Shown here in pieces: positions 1 to 11,400 of a stretch of DNA of 64,000 bases. The stretch comes from Caenorhabditis elegans. Lineage: Eukaryota > Nematoda > Chromadorea > Rhabditida > Rhabditidae. The stretch covers positions 2,666,001-2,730,000 of the forward strand of contig NC_003283.11 of NCBI RefSeq assembly GCF_000002985.6. The letters are read 5' to 3'. Position 1 is the first letter of the stretch; each line of letters starts with the position of its first letter. The notes below the pieces were generated by a model. It did no database searches, had not been told where the DNA came from, and was given only the letters and a program-made list of their open reading frames with translations. A program made the position numbers and the translations under genes.

Positions 1-189
1 ATCTACGTAGATCACACCGAAATGGGACGCTCTGAATCCACCAAAAACTGTTTTCGCGCTAAGACCCATCATAATTATCCATGCGCCTTTGAGTTCAAGA
101 AATTGCAAAACTACTAAACTCCCTCCCCAAAGAACAAGGTTTAAAGGTGCATACGGCAGGATACCGGAGTGTCGTTGTTTGGGCGAAAA

Positions 190-345
190 GTCAGGCTGTC
201 CCATTACGGTTTGATCTACCAAAAATGCGGGAATTTTTAGCTCAGCAAAATGTGACGTCAGCACGTTCTTAACCATGCGAAAATAGTTGAGAACTCTCCC
301 GCATTTTTTGTAGATCTACGTAGATCAAGCCGAAATGGGGCACGT
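190..345. repeat. Foldback MITE-like element, family A
   Basis: This is a short imperfect palindrome. One end reads GTCAGGCTGTCCCATTACGG and TTTGATCTACCAAAAATGCG; the other carries the inverted form with GCATTTTTTGTAGATC and ends in GGGGCACGTGATC. The full-length form, seen best at 21063-21246, is about 180 bp with ACGTGGTGTCAG termini and an inner TGACGTCAGCACGTTCTTAACC stretch. A further scrap of the same family occupies positions 1-50. No coding capacity. The rest of 1-925 shows only a C14 run (460-473) and no supportable gene before the CUB protein. Confidence 0.75.
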
Positions 346-925
346 GATCTTCCAATCTTTGATCAACTTCACCGTGGTGTGGTTCTGTGCTCTCACTCTG
401 CCTGGCACCGTCTTAGCGTCTTGTGATCTACCCCGTTTCCGAGTTTCTCTGACTTATCACCCCCCCCCCCCCCATGCATCACGGAAAATTCGAGAAATGT
501 TAATGCGGAACGCACACTGCAAATACTTGTAGCAGCAGAATTTCGTAAAAAAACACCCTCTGCGTCAAGACACCCCGCGTTTTTATCAGCCAACTGTGTC
601 ATCAGGAAATGAGGCGGCTTAACACCGATGCGTCCTTTTTCGGTTCGAGAGAAGTTTGTGTTGATAGCAGAGGTGACAATTCCTGTTGTTGAGAATTGTT
701 CTTCTTGACACATTTTTCTAGTGTGAAATAGGCCTTAAAAGCCTATTCCCGGAAACACACAATTTTTGAGTTTCCCCATCTCGAAGTGTTTGACCAGCTG
801 GCCTGAGTTCACACCTTTCCAGTCCCACCTCTCGTTCTACAAACAAAAAATCATCAGGCTTCTTCTTCCCCCCAAAAATAATCACTGCTAACTTTACAGT
901 TTTGAACCAAAAGAGAGAGAGAGAG

Positions 926-3900
926 ATGAAATTGGTCATACTACTCTCTTTTCTGGCTCTGTGCCGTGCTCAGCACCTCAATTTCGATGGAGCCACCGGA
1001 AAGTTGTACTCGCCCAATTATCCGGGCAATTACGATAATAATGGAGATGTGGTGTACACTATAACTATTCCTGTTGGGAATTACATTCATCTGACTTTTT
1101 TGGATTTTCTTACAGAGGACTCTTATGATGTGTTGACTATTGAAAAGTGAGTTGTTCAGCCTTTAAAGTTTTTAGGAATTTTTTTTCCACAAACTGAATA
1201 GGTTGGTTGAATTCAGTCTGATCACAAATTTACAATATCTAAAAGTAAGCAGACAACAATTTTTCCCAGCCGCGGCCAACAACTGGCTCAATTTAAAGTG
1301 CTCGGCACATTTGTCTATAAAATCCTTAAAAAATGTCTCAATAGTAGAAATGTTTTGAAACACTTAAAATGTTTTTGGATATTATAATTATGAATTAAAA
1401 AACTCAAAACTTGGAGAATATCCCAACCCAATACCTGTTCAGAAGCTAAAAATTCTAATTTTCCCAAACTACAGTAACCCTGCCGTATACCTACAGTACT
1501 CCTGCAGTACTCCTACAGTACCTTAACATCATCCCCCACCAACTCCCAATCCAATACCCCATCAAAAGCTAAAAATTCAAATTTTCCCAAACTACAGTAA
1601 CCCTACCATATACCTACAGTGCCCCTACAGTCCCCCTACAGTACCTTGTACCATGGCATTATCCCAAACCAATTCCCAACCCAATACTTCTTCAAAAGCT
1701 GAAAATTCAAAATTTCCCAAACTACAGCAACCCTACCTTATACCTAAAGTATCACTACCGTATACCTACAGTAGCCCTACAGTACCATGGCATTATCCCA
1801 AACCAATTCCCAACCCAATACTTCTTCAAAAGCTGAAAATTCAAAATTTCCCAAACTACAGCAACCCTACCTTATACCTAAAGTATCACTACAGTACCCC
1901 TACAGTGCCACTACAGTACCCTGACATTATCCCCCACCAACTCCCAACCCAATACCTCTTCAAAAGCTGAAAATTCAAATTTTCCCAAAATACAGTAACC
2001 CTACCGTATACCTACAGTACCCCTACAGTACCTTGACATTATCCCCCACCAACACCCAACCCAATTCCTCTTCAAAAGTTGAAAATTCCAATTTTTAAAG
2101 TTACAGTAACTCTACCGTATACCTACAGTACTCCTAGAGTATCACTACAGTACCTAGACTTTATCCCCCACCAACTTCCAGAGAGTTTAAAAATCAGAGA
2201 TCAAAAGTCAAACTACATAGAGACGATGTTACGTGGTGTCAGAATGTCGCATTTCGGTTTGATCTCCGAGAATTGCGGGAATTTAGATGCAGACTTCTTA
2301 GCAGAAAAATGAGCTAAAAGTGTTGTCAATTCTGAGGGCATAGCCAACCATTTTGACTCCGACATTTCACGTACCCCATCATAAAAGTCAAAAATTTCAG
2401 CTCAACAACGGTTTCCGGCGACAAAACCGGATTCGCGCTCGACATTCAAGCCTCTCAAGTGACGCTTGTCTTTACCAGCGACTTGACCAACACGTTCCGC
2501 GGATTCCTGATCCGATACGACAGTGTGCCGGTAGGATCCGTGTACATGCCAACCAACTTGTGCTCGAGCATCCTGCACAACAGTGAATTCGATATTATCA
2601 CCTCGCCAAATTTCCCGTACAACTACCCGGATAACATATCATGCGCGTTCCTGATCAAAGTCTCTGCTGATCGTTTGTAAGTTTTTACCTGAGTAGATCA
2701 AATTAGCATGACGTTTTTGATCTGTAGATGACGTCAAAAAAGCAAGTCATCATTTTGATAAGGTTGTATTTATGACACATAGGGTCAAAATTTGTCTACG
2801 CAGCTTTTTCGTTTAAAAAAGTCATAAAAGTCTAGGTAGTTTTCAACAACAAGAACAATTATTTATGCTCAAATTTCAAAATGGTCACGGTTACGAAAAG
2901 TGTGCTCCCCGTGCACTACTCGAAATTTCAAATAAGATGATGAAATATGACCACATAATCCTTGATAGTGAGTTCATAAAAAGTGACATTTTCAGGATCT
3001 CCTTCCAATTTGTCGCCTTCAACACAGAGGACGGATACGATGTAGTGTCCGTGTACGATGGAGCGAACACTTCCGCACCGCTTATTGGACAGTAAGTTAG
3101 ACAGGGGGTAGGGGTAGGTAGGCGAGAGGTCGACCTAAAGCGGACTAAGGTAGGCAGGCGATCTGAAACCTAGTCTCAATAAAAAGCCGTAATTGGATCT
3201 AACTAAAGCAGAAAAACAGAAAACTCCATAGTTTTTATGACTACCTACCAATATTGCTATATTTCATATCAAATATCATACTCTAGAGTAATCCTACAGT
3301 ACTCCTACAGTACCCCGACCATATCCCCCACTGACCCTAAACCAATATCCCTTCAAAAGACAAAATTCAATTTTTCCTAAACTACAGTAATCCTACAGTA
3401 CTCCTGCAGTACCTCTACCGTACTACTACAGTACTACTACAGTACCCCTACAGTACTACTACAGTACCCCGACCATATCTCCCACTGACCCTAAACCAAC
3501 ATACCTTCAAAAGACAAAAACTGAACTTTGCCTAAACTACAGTAATTCTACAGTAATCCTACAGTACCTCTACAGTACCCCGACCTTATCCCCCACTGAC
3601 CCTGAACCAATACCCCTTCAAAAGACAAAAACTCAATTTTGCCTAAACTACAGAAATTCTACAGTACCCGACCATATCCCCCACTGACCCTAAACCAATA
3701 TCCCTTCAAAAGACAAAAACTCAAGTGTTCCTAAACTACAGTAATCCTACAATACTCCTACAGTACCCCGACCATATCCCCCACTGATCTTAATCCAAGG
3801 ATACTATAAAATAACCATTTTTTCAGTTATTCCGGAAAGAATATGCCAGCTCCAATAACATCGACGAGCAACACTTTGTACCTGTGCTTCTCCTCAGACT

Positions 3901-4186
3901 TGGTCACCAATTTCTCGGGATTCTCCGGTCTGTATACCTCATTTGTCTCGAACAACTTCAAGCGCGGAGTACTACCACAGGTGAGAAAAGATCTAGGCCG
4001 GCTTGGAAGCAGGCAGGCATTTTTGTGCCTAGGTACCTAGGGCTTCACTAAAAACTAATCTTTCAGTCCCTGACAACGGATTCAGTGGCGATTCGTCGTG
4101 ACAAGAACATTCTCGACTGGCTCAAAAAGAAGGCCGAGGAGAAGAAGCTTATTGGAGCTGCTGCAGCACCGGTTATCTCTATCTAG
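926..4186 (+). CDS. Secreted two-CUB-domain protein
   Basis: Five exons join in phase: 926-1146, 2401-2676, 2996-3091, 3827-3980 and 4067-4186, giving 288 residues. The start was chosen because it opens a typical signal peptide (hydrophobic run VILLSFLALC, then Ala-Gln as likely cleavage site). Two CUB domains follow. The first (about residues 18-108) has SPNYPGNYD and the terminal FTSDLTNTFRGF. The second (about 118-240) starts SPNFPYNYPDN and has the central EDGYDVVSVYDG plus FSSDLVTNFSGF. The tail is lysine-rich (WLKKKAEEKK). CUB domains mediate extracellular binding; no enzyme domain is present, so the role is unknown. The first CUB is about 7-10 residues short between LTIE and the next strand, so a small exon may be missing from intron 1. 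AATAAA lies near 4389. The introns are filled with CTACAGTA-rich repeats. Confidence 0.8.
1430..2165. repeat. CTACAGTA-rich tandem repeat, about 120 bp unit
   Basis: Intron 1 of the CUB gene holds about six units of a decayed repeat. Each unit contains AAAATTCAAATTTTCCCAAA, then CTACAGTAACCCTACCGTAT, several CTACAGTACCCC steps, a TTATCCCCCACCAACTCCCA segment, and a return to CAATACC..TTCAAAAGC. Long open frames here (for example 1653-1970) come from the periodic repeat and are not genes. Confidence 0.8.
2231..2312. repeat. Family A foldback fragment
   Basis: A half copy begins ACGTGGTGTCAGAATGTCGC and runs into GATCTCCGAGAATTGCGGGA. The second arm is missing. It lies in CUB-gene intron 1 just upstream of exon 2. 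Confidence 0.6.
3285..3795. repeat. Second CTACAGTA repeat array
   Basis: Intron 3 of the CUB gene carries a related array with units CTACAGTACCCCGACCATAT, CCCCCACTGACCCTAAACCA and TTCAAAAGACAAAAACTCAA. It is related to the intron 1 array but has a different spacer, so it amplified separately. Confidence 0.75.
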
Positions 4187-4289
4187 TAGTCCCCCGAAAT
4201 TCTCAATATGTAATGAATTATTATTTCTTCGCAATTATTTTTTGCCGCTTACTGTATGAAAGTGAAAGGAAAATTAGAAAATTAGTGAT

Positions 4290-4305
4290 GGGGGGGGGGG
4301 GGGGG
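4290..4305 (+). repeat. G16 homopolymer
   Basis: An uninterrupted run of 16 G lies downstream of the CUB-gene stop, within or just beyond its 3' UTR. Such runs can form G-quadruplexes and in C. elegans are deletion-prone when the DOG-1 helicase is absent (established knowledge). Confidence 0.9.
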
Positions 4306-4509
4306 TGATAAGAGAAATCTGGGTTGAAGGGGGAGGGGTAGGGCGATAAAAAGGGAAATTTTAGGAGGAAGAGAAGCTGGTTTTTAAAAAATAAAATTTT
4401 TGTTCTATGCCCGGACGCGGGAAAAATTTCACATTGATCTACAGTAGATCATCATCACGGGCTTCTAGTAGCGGTTTTTCGCGCTCCATTGAAAATCGGT
4501 GAGCGGAAA

Positions 4510-4950
4510 TTGCAGTTCGGCAAAGGAAGGTTTCAAATTCGGCAATTTGCCATTTTGCCGATTTGCCGGAAATTTTGAATTCCGGCAAATTTCACGATTA
4601 GCCGGAAATTTTCAACTCCGGCAATTTGCCAGTTTGCCGATTTGCCGGAAATTTTCAATTCCGGCAACTCCCCGATTTGCCGGAAATTGTCAATTCCGGC
4701 GAGTTCCCGATTTGCCGGAAATTTTCTATTCCGCCAGTTTGCCGATGTGCAGGAAATTTTCAATTATGGCAATTTGCCGATTTGCCGGAAATTTTAAATT
4801 CCGGCAAATTTGCCAGTTTGTCCTAAATTGTCAATTCCGGCGATTTCTTGATTTGCCGGACATTTTCATTTCCGGTAATGTGCCAATTTGCCGAAAATTT
4901 TAAATTCCGGCATTTTGCCGATTTGCCGAAAATTTTCAATTCCGGCAAAA
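4510..4950. repeat. GCCGGAAATTTTCAATTCCG minisatellite
   Basis: About a dozen units of roughly 33 bp alternate TTTGCCGATTTGCCGGAAAT with TTTTCAATTCCGGCAA. The arrays at 12335-12650, 23400-23830 and 48130-48640 belong to the same sequence family. Open frames on both strands are by-products of the period. The remainder of 4187-5463 holds a small piece of family B near 4965 and, from about 5280, a GA- and CA-rich stretch that looks like the promoter/5' UTR of kel-8. Confidence 0.85.
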
Positions 4951-5463
4951 ATCGACCCCAGCCGTGGCCGAGTCAAAATGGCCTGAATATAATCAAATGT
5001 GCTCCAACGCACCAGCCGACTGTGACGGACATTATTCAGGGCTTGACCTACAGAAATCGTTTGACCTACTGGCGCCTCATTATAAACTCATATGACGTCA
5101 CAAATTTCAATAATTTCCCGCGCTTTCTGGAGGTCAAAGTGCCCATCCTCAACAAAACATCCCGTTCAGGGTCCTATCCCCAAGTCTCCAGACCCTAAAG
5201 CCTACAATCATAAAGCTTGTCACTAAATAATTGCCATGTTTTTGTCTGCCAATCAACTGACTGTCCCCCTCCTGCTGTGGTATATTCAGAAGATACCAGA
5301 AGCTGTAACAAAAGACGCAGGACGTACAAGACAGGTTGAGAGAGACACTGTGGGGGCGCAGACACACACAAAAAAATCAGGGGGCGGGAAGTGAATCGAG
5401 AGAGGAAGAAGCTGGCATCTAGAATACCAGACTGACAGGCGACACACACCACGAAAAAAAAAC

Positions 5464-8400
5464 ATGTGGACCTTCAACAGATCTACCGCGGAGGCGCCAA
5501 CTATGCCGTCAAGCTCTAATACGGTAGGTGGTAACTATTTTACTTTTTCTGGAATTTCATTTTGTAAGCTACCACGGATTTCTGGCTTCCCTCTCATAAA
5601 TTGAAATGGAAGAGTTTGCCAAACTAGGCCATTTTGGCTCGGCCATAAGTGGGGTAGATTTACGGCGCGTTGCGTGTCGCGTCGCGGCTCGATTTTAGTT
5701 GTAAAACTAAGTCTATTTGTCCGTGTGGAGTACACGATTTTAACACGCGTTGTCCGCCGGGCGATTGTCAATGGAGCGCGAAAAATTCTCTGAGGAAAGA
5801 CAGAACCCCGTGATTTTGGCCTAAAAATCATTAAAACAGGAAAATTGCCGAAATAACGGGGTTCTACCCTTCCTCATTGAATTTTTTGCGCTCCATTGAT
5901 AATCGTCCGAAGGAAAACGCGTGGGTAAATCGTGTACTCCACACGGACAAATGCATTTAGTTTTACAACTAAAATCGAGCCGCGGCGCGACACTCAACTC
6001 GCCGTAAATCTACCCCAGTAATGGCCGAGCCAAAATGGCCTAGTTTGGCAAACTCTTCCATTTCAATTTATGAGGGTAATCAGAAATTCGTCATTTTGGC
6101 CTAAAAACACCAATTTGGCCTAAAAACATTAAAACCACGGGAAATTTGAAACAGGAAAAAAATGGCAAAAAATTCTTGGAAACCGGCGAAATCGGCATAA
6201 CTAATCCAAAACGTTCGAATGTACTATTTTGCCGCCAAACACCTAGCGGGTCATGGTGCGGGGGCCGAGAATTTCCTATTGGCAGTGGAGCGCGTTTCCA
6301 CGTGGATTTTTCTGCGTACCCATAATAGCCGCGTCACACAGTTAGTCACCCAATTTACTACCTAATTGCATGGCCTTTGTGTCGGAACTCGTTTTTTTCG
6401 TAATGTCGCAACACATGGTACATAGATAAAAATCTCGAGATAACCTATAGTTCAGTTCAAATGTGAAGCAAATTTACTGGTGAATCGGGAAAAAACTGGT
6501 AAATTGTTCGGGATATATACTTATTATACATCAAAAATTGCTCGAAAAATTGTGAATTTCAGCTTTTTTTTCAGGAAATATATATTTTCTAGAAGAAGAA
6601 TACCGGAAAAAGGTGCGGGTCATTTTGCACGCCATCACGAAATTTTCGCAAATTCCAGCGTTTCCGTCAAAATAGTAAATGTATATTCAAAATTTTTTCA
6701 TCTAATTATCAAGTGAGGCTGCTCTTTTCAAGTTTCGCTGTAAAGAACCGCCTCTTTTTCGTAGTTTGTTTCACATAAAGTGGTGGTGACTCTGCAATTA
6801 AAGGTGTGCAAACGCGCTCTGTGGTTACGTGCAAGAGAGAAGAGATTTAGAGAAGTTGGAGGGAATATTAATTGTTTTTTTTTGTTTTTAATTGTTTTTA
6901 TGTGTTTTTTTCGCATTTTTCGTTGATTTTTCGTTAAAAAACTTCAAAAACAATAATTTTCATTCAAAAATTTCAATTTTTCCAGAAAAAATCACTGAAA
7001 ATGGCAGATAACGACAGAAAACGAAAGCATAACCGATGGAATCAAAAGTGAGAGCTAAAATTTGAGAAAAAAAAACTATTCTAAGACAATTTCAGAGTTA
7101 AACAAAAATCTGTGGAAGCCGGAGTGACCGGACTATTCTTTTCCTGCGAAGGCCACGAAAAGCAGGCCCTACAAGAAGCCTACAGTATTATTGACGAGCT
7201 TCTCGAAGACCCGGCGAATGGAATCTCTCTTAAAGCACCAGAAGCTGCTCCACAAGGCTCAGAAGCACCCGGAAATCCAGCAGAAGCTGAAGATTCCGAT
7301 GAAGACATTGCCGATGCGTTGAAAAAGGCTTGTGATGATCAGAGGCAGCCGAAGCCGGGAAATTTCGTGAAAAAAGAGAGAAGATGCATTCAAAGACCGA
7401 CGGGAGTGAAGAATTGCATTTTTGTGAGCGTGAAAAACGCGAATATTCAACTTTTAGCCGAAAAAATGGTCGAGCTGACGCAAAAAGCTCCGCGTTGCAG
7501 GTTTTTGCAACGAGTTTACCCGGTGGAGCATACTTTAGCTGTGGATCTTTCAAAAATGAATGAAGTTTTGATGAAGGTGCTTTTATTTAATTAAATTAAT
7601 TAATAAAATAAAAAAAAGTAATTTTTCAGGTAATCTCCGACACATTGAAGGCAGACGGCACTGGCAAACTTCCCACGTATTCCGTGGAATTTAAAGCGAG
7701 AAATAACGATTCTGTGGCGAAGAATTCCGTGCTCCAAATGGTCGATGACGCCGTTTGTGCGCTGGCTCCGACTGCGAGAGTTAGCCTAAATCGTTAGTGT
7801 CTCTAAAAATCTGAAAAAATTTCAAAAAAATCAAAAAATCAATGATTCCAGACGCCGACGTCACATTCTTCGTTCAAGTATCTCGTACGACAATTATGGT
7901 TGGCGTGTGCCGGCAATTTTACGACCGCCGAAAGTATAGTCTTCGTGCGACGCCGGCAGCGGCAGCGACATAAGTCTCTTCTTCGACCTTTTTCCCCCTT
8001 TCACCCAGCGCCTCATTGGCTCAGTGGCAGAGCGTCTGTCTAGTAAACAGAAGGTCGCTGGTTCGATTCCAGCATGAGGCACCGAATTTTTTTTGTTTTT
8101 TTCATTTGTTCTGTTAAAATACTTTGGCTATTTATTTGTTAAAATACATGAAATTTGAGATTCGATTGTTAATTATTTTTTAAATGCATGGTATCTATAA
8201 CTGTGACGTGTCAAAAACTCAGGTCGACCCTTGCTCGCGCGCGTCTCATGCACAACCGAGCAAGAAAAAAAACGTGCAACCAACCCGAAAATCTAGCTCA
8301 CCCGTTCTGCGCACTCCCCAAAATCAACACTATTTCGCTCTCTCGCAGCTCTTCCAAATTGTCAAACAAACCGAGTAGTTACACGCACCCCCCGCCGAAA

Positions 8401-11400
8401 CTCGGGAGCATTCAATCTGGCCTGGTTTTCCAGTATGCTGAAATTTTTTGGACTATTGTAAATTGTTTGTGAAAAAGGTCTCGCCACGAACGAAATATTT
8501 TTACAATAATCATTTGTGTGAAATGCTGTGCGTCTTTTTACCCGTTTATTGCAATTTTCACATGGTGTCAGGTTGTCCCATAACGGTTTGATCTACAAAA
8601 AATGCGGGATTTTTTCCACCAAAAAATGTGACGCCATCTGCACGTTCTTAACCATGCAAAATCAATTGAGAAGTCTGCGTCCAAATTCCCGCATTTTTGT
8701 AGATCAAACCGTTATGGGGCATTCTGACACCACGTGATTTTTCTGAAATTCTCTTAATTTTACGCCAAAAATACGGTACCCTGGTCTCGACACGACAAAT
8801 TTCTGTCAAATGCGAATAGGTGTGCGCTTTTAAGGAGTACTGTAGTTTGGAACTTTCGTTGCTGCCGGATTTTCGTCGATTTTTATAGCTTTTCGATAAA
8901 AATTCAACTACAAAAAACCTATAAAAAACGATTACAACCCCGCCGCCGCATTGAAATTTTAAAACTACAGAACTCTTTCGCATTCAACAAAAATTTGTCG
9001 TGCCGAGACCAGGGCACAGTATTCTTGGCGCAAAAATTACAAAATGTCGGTTTTGGGTAATATTCTGCAGACTGAAATTTTGGCGCATGCATAACATAGT
9101 TGACGCGCAAAATATATCTCGTAGCGAAAACTACAGTAACCCCTTAAATGACTACTGTAGCGCTGGTGTGTCGATTTACGGGCTCCATTTCCGAGTCTAT
9201 AGAATATTAAAATCCAGTAGATTTTTTTCGAAAAGAAAATCATTTTAAAAAATCGAGCCCGTAAATCGACACAAGCGCTACAGTAGTCATTTAAAGAGTT
9301 ACTGTAGTTTTCGCTAAGAGATGTTTTGCGCGTCAAATATGCTGCGCAGTACGCATTCTCAGAATTTTGTGTTCCCGTAATATCATCACGGCCCGAGAAC
9401 TGGTACTCTTAAAAACGACACCTTCATTTTATGAAATTTGAAAAACAAAATGATCGAAAAAAAAAATTCTCTAATTTTTACACGGAATTCTGGCTTCCTT
9501 CATAAATTGAAATGTAAGGGTTTTGCCGAACTAGGCCATTTTGGCTCGGCCATATCTGGGGTAGATTTACGGCGCGTTGCGTGTCGCGTCGCGGTTCGAT
9601 TTTAGTTGTAAAACTAAATTTCGTTGTCCGTGTGTGGAGTACACGGCTTTCCCACGCGGTGTCCGTCAGGCGGTTGTCAGTGGAGCGCGAAAAATGCAAT
9701 GAGGAAGGCCAGAACCCCGTGGTAGGCAAATTTCGTACCACTTCTCGGGACATACCGTTATGTCAATTTTCCAAAAATTTCAACAAAAAACGAAAAGGTT
9801 TTGAATCCAGTTCTAGGCCATATTTTCACTTTTTCGTCGTCATCATCGTTTCACCTTCTTCTCACTTTTTTAATACGCGCAGATAGAAAAGGAGAGGAAG
9901 CATTGATTGATGATCAACACACTACTACTCACCCCTTCTCATCTTGCAGACGTTTTTTTTTCTTGTTTTCATTGGGGCTTCCTCTCTTTCTTTTTTTCAT
10001 TCTTCTCTTTTCCTTTCCTCTTCCTTCCTCACCTATCATCATCTCCTCCTCTTCTTCTTCTTCTTTATTTTTATACGCCCGACCACAAACACTAGCACCT
10101 AGTATTTATATCTTGCTATGTGTGTTTGTTTTCCAGATCTCTCAGCTATATACGTATAGCTTTCATATTTGATTTGTTTTTTTTTAAATTTAGCTAAAAA
10201 TGGACCTTTTTTCCAGAACTTTGAACCGCCATAATTTTTTTTTGAGAAATTTTCAAAACGTCTTATTACGAAGTTCGGTAGTTTTGGATCATTTTGGGTC
10301 TAAAAAGGCCAAAAAAGTTTTAGATTTCTGTACTCCATCTTTAAAAATTAGTTACTTTTAAAGGCGCAGCACGTTTTACTTTAATTTTACTTTAAAAGTT
10401 TCGAAAAAGCGCCATATGATTATCACGTGTATTTTATATTTCCCCATAGCAACCGTTTACACTTTTTCCTACGAAAAACGGCGTAAATTTATATTTTCAA
10501 AAATAGTTTTAGTTTCCAGTTTTCATTAAATTAATATTCCTTCCAACGATGGGTCTCCCCACGATGGGTCTCACCACGATGGACCTCACCACGAAGGGTC
10601 TCAACACGATGGGTCTCACCACGATGGACCTCACCACGATGGGTCTCACCACGATGGGTCTCACCACGATGGGTCTCACCACGATGGGTCTCACCACGAT
10701 GGGTCTCACAACGATGGGTCTCACCACGATTGGGCTCACCACGATGGGTCTCACCACGATGGGTCTCACCACGATGGGTCTCACCACGATGGGTTTATAT
10801 CCAAAATAAAGTGCCACTTGTTTGTCACTTTACGAAAATACGAATAATAAATGACACTCGAGGCAAATGTCACATCTTTTTTGTTTTTTTTTCAAAAAAA
10901 AAAAAGAGATTTTGGGAGAAGATTTGCTTTTGACTCTCAATTTTTGGCTCTGACTCCGACTTTTTTGACCTAAAAAATTTCTCCAACAGAACAAAAAATA
11001 TTTTAATGGGCGACGACATTTGAAATTCTATATTCCTCACCGCTCTATGTCCTTTGGTCGCTGTGAGTCAGTTTATTGCTGTGTTGAACCTGGTGGTCTG
11101 ATATTTTTTGGTTAAATACGACATATCTTTTCAATTAAAAATTGTTTCAATTTTTTCGTGGCTGTGAAAAATTTCGGCCAGCGATTTGTTTTTGATTGAA
11201 TTTTCTAGGTAAAATACTAAAAATTGGCTAAAGCTTAGGCTTAGGCTTTGTCTTAGTCTTAGGCGTATTCCTAGGCTTAGGCTTACGCTTTGGCTTAAGT
11301 TTAGGCATAGGCTTAGGCTTAAGTTTAGGCTTAGTCTTAGGCTTATGCTGAGGCTCAGGCTTAGGCTTAGGCTTAGGGTTAGGCCTGGGCTCATTTTTAG

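Noticed and set aside
4499..5198. Long [13 protein letters not shown] open frames
   Set aside because: Products of the GCCGG minisatellite; the same pattern appears on both strands and at three other arrays.
10509..10817. Repetitive proteins on both strands of the 15-bp array
   Set aside because: Open frames follow from a period divisible by three; no flanking exon, signal peptide or splice site supports them.
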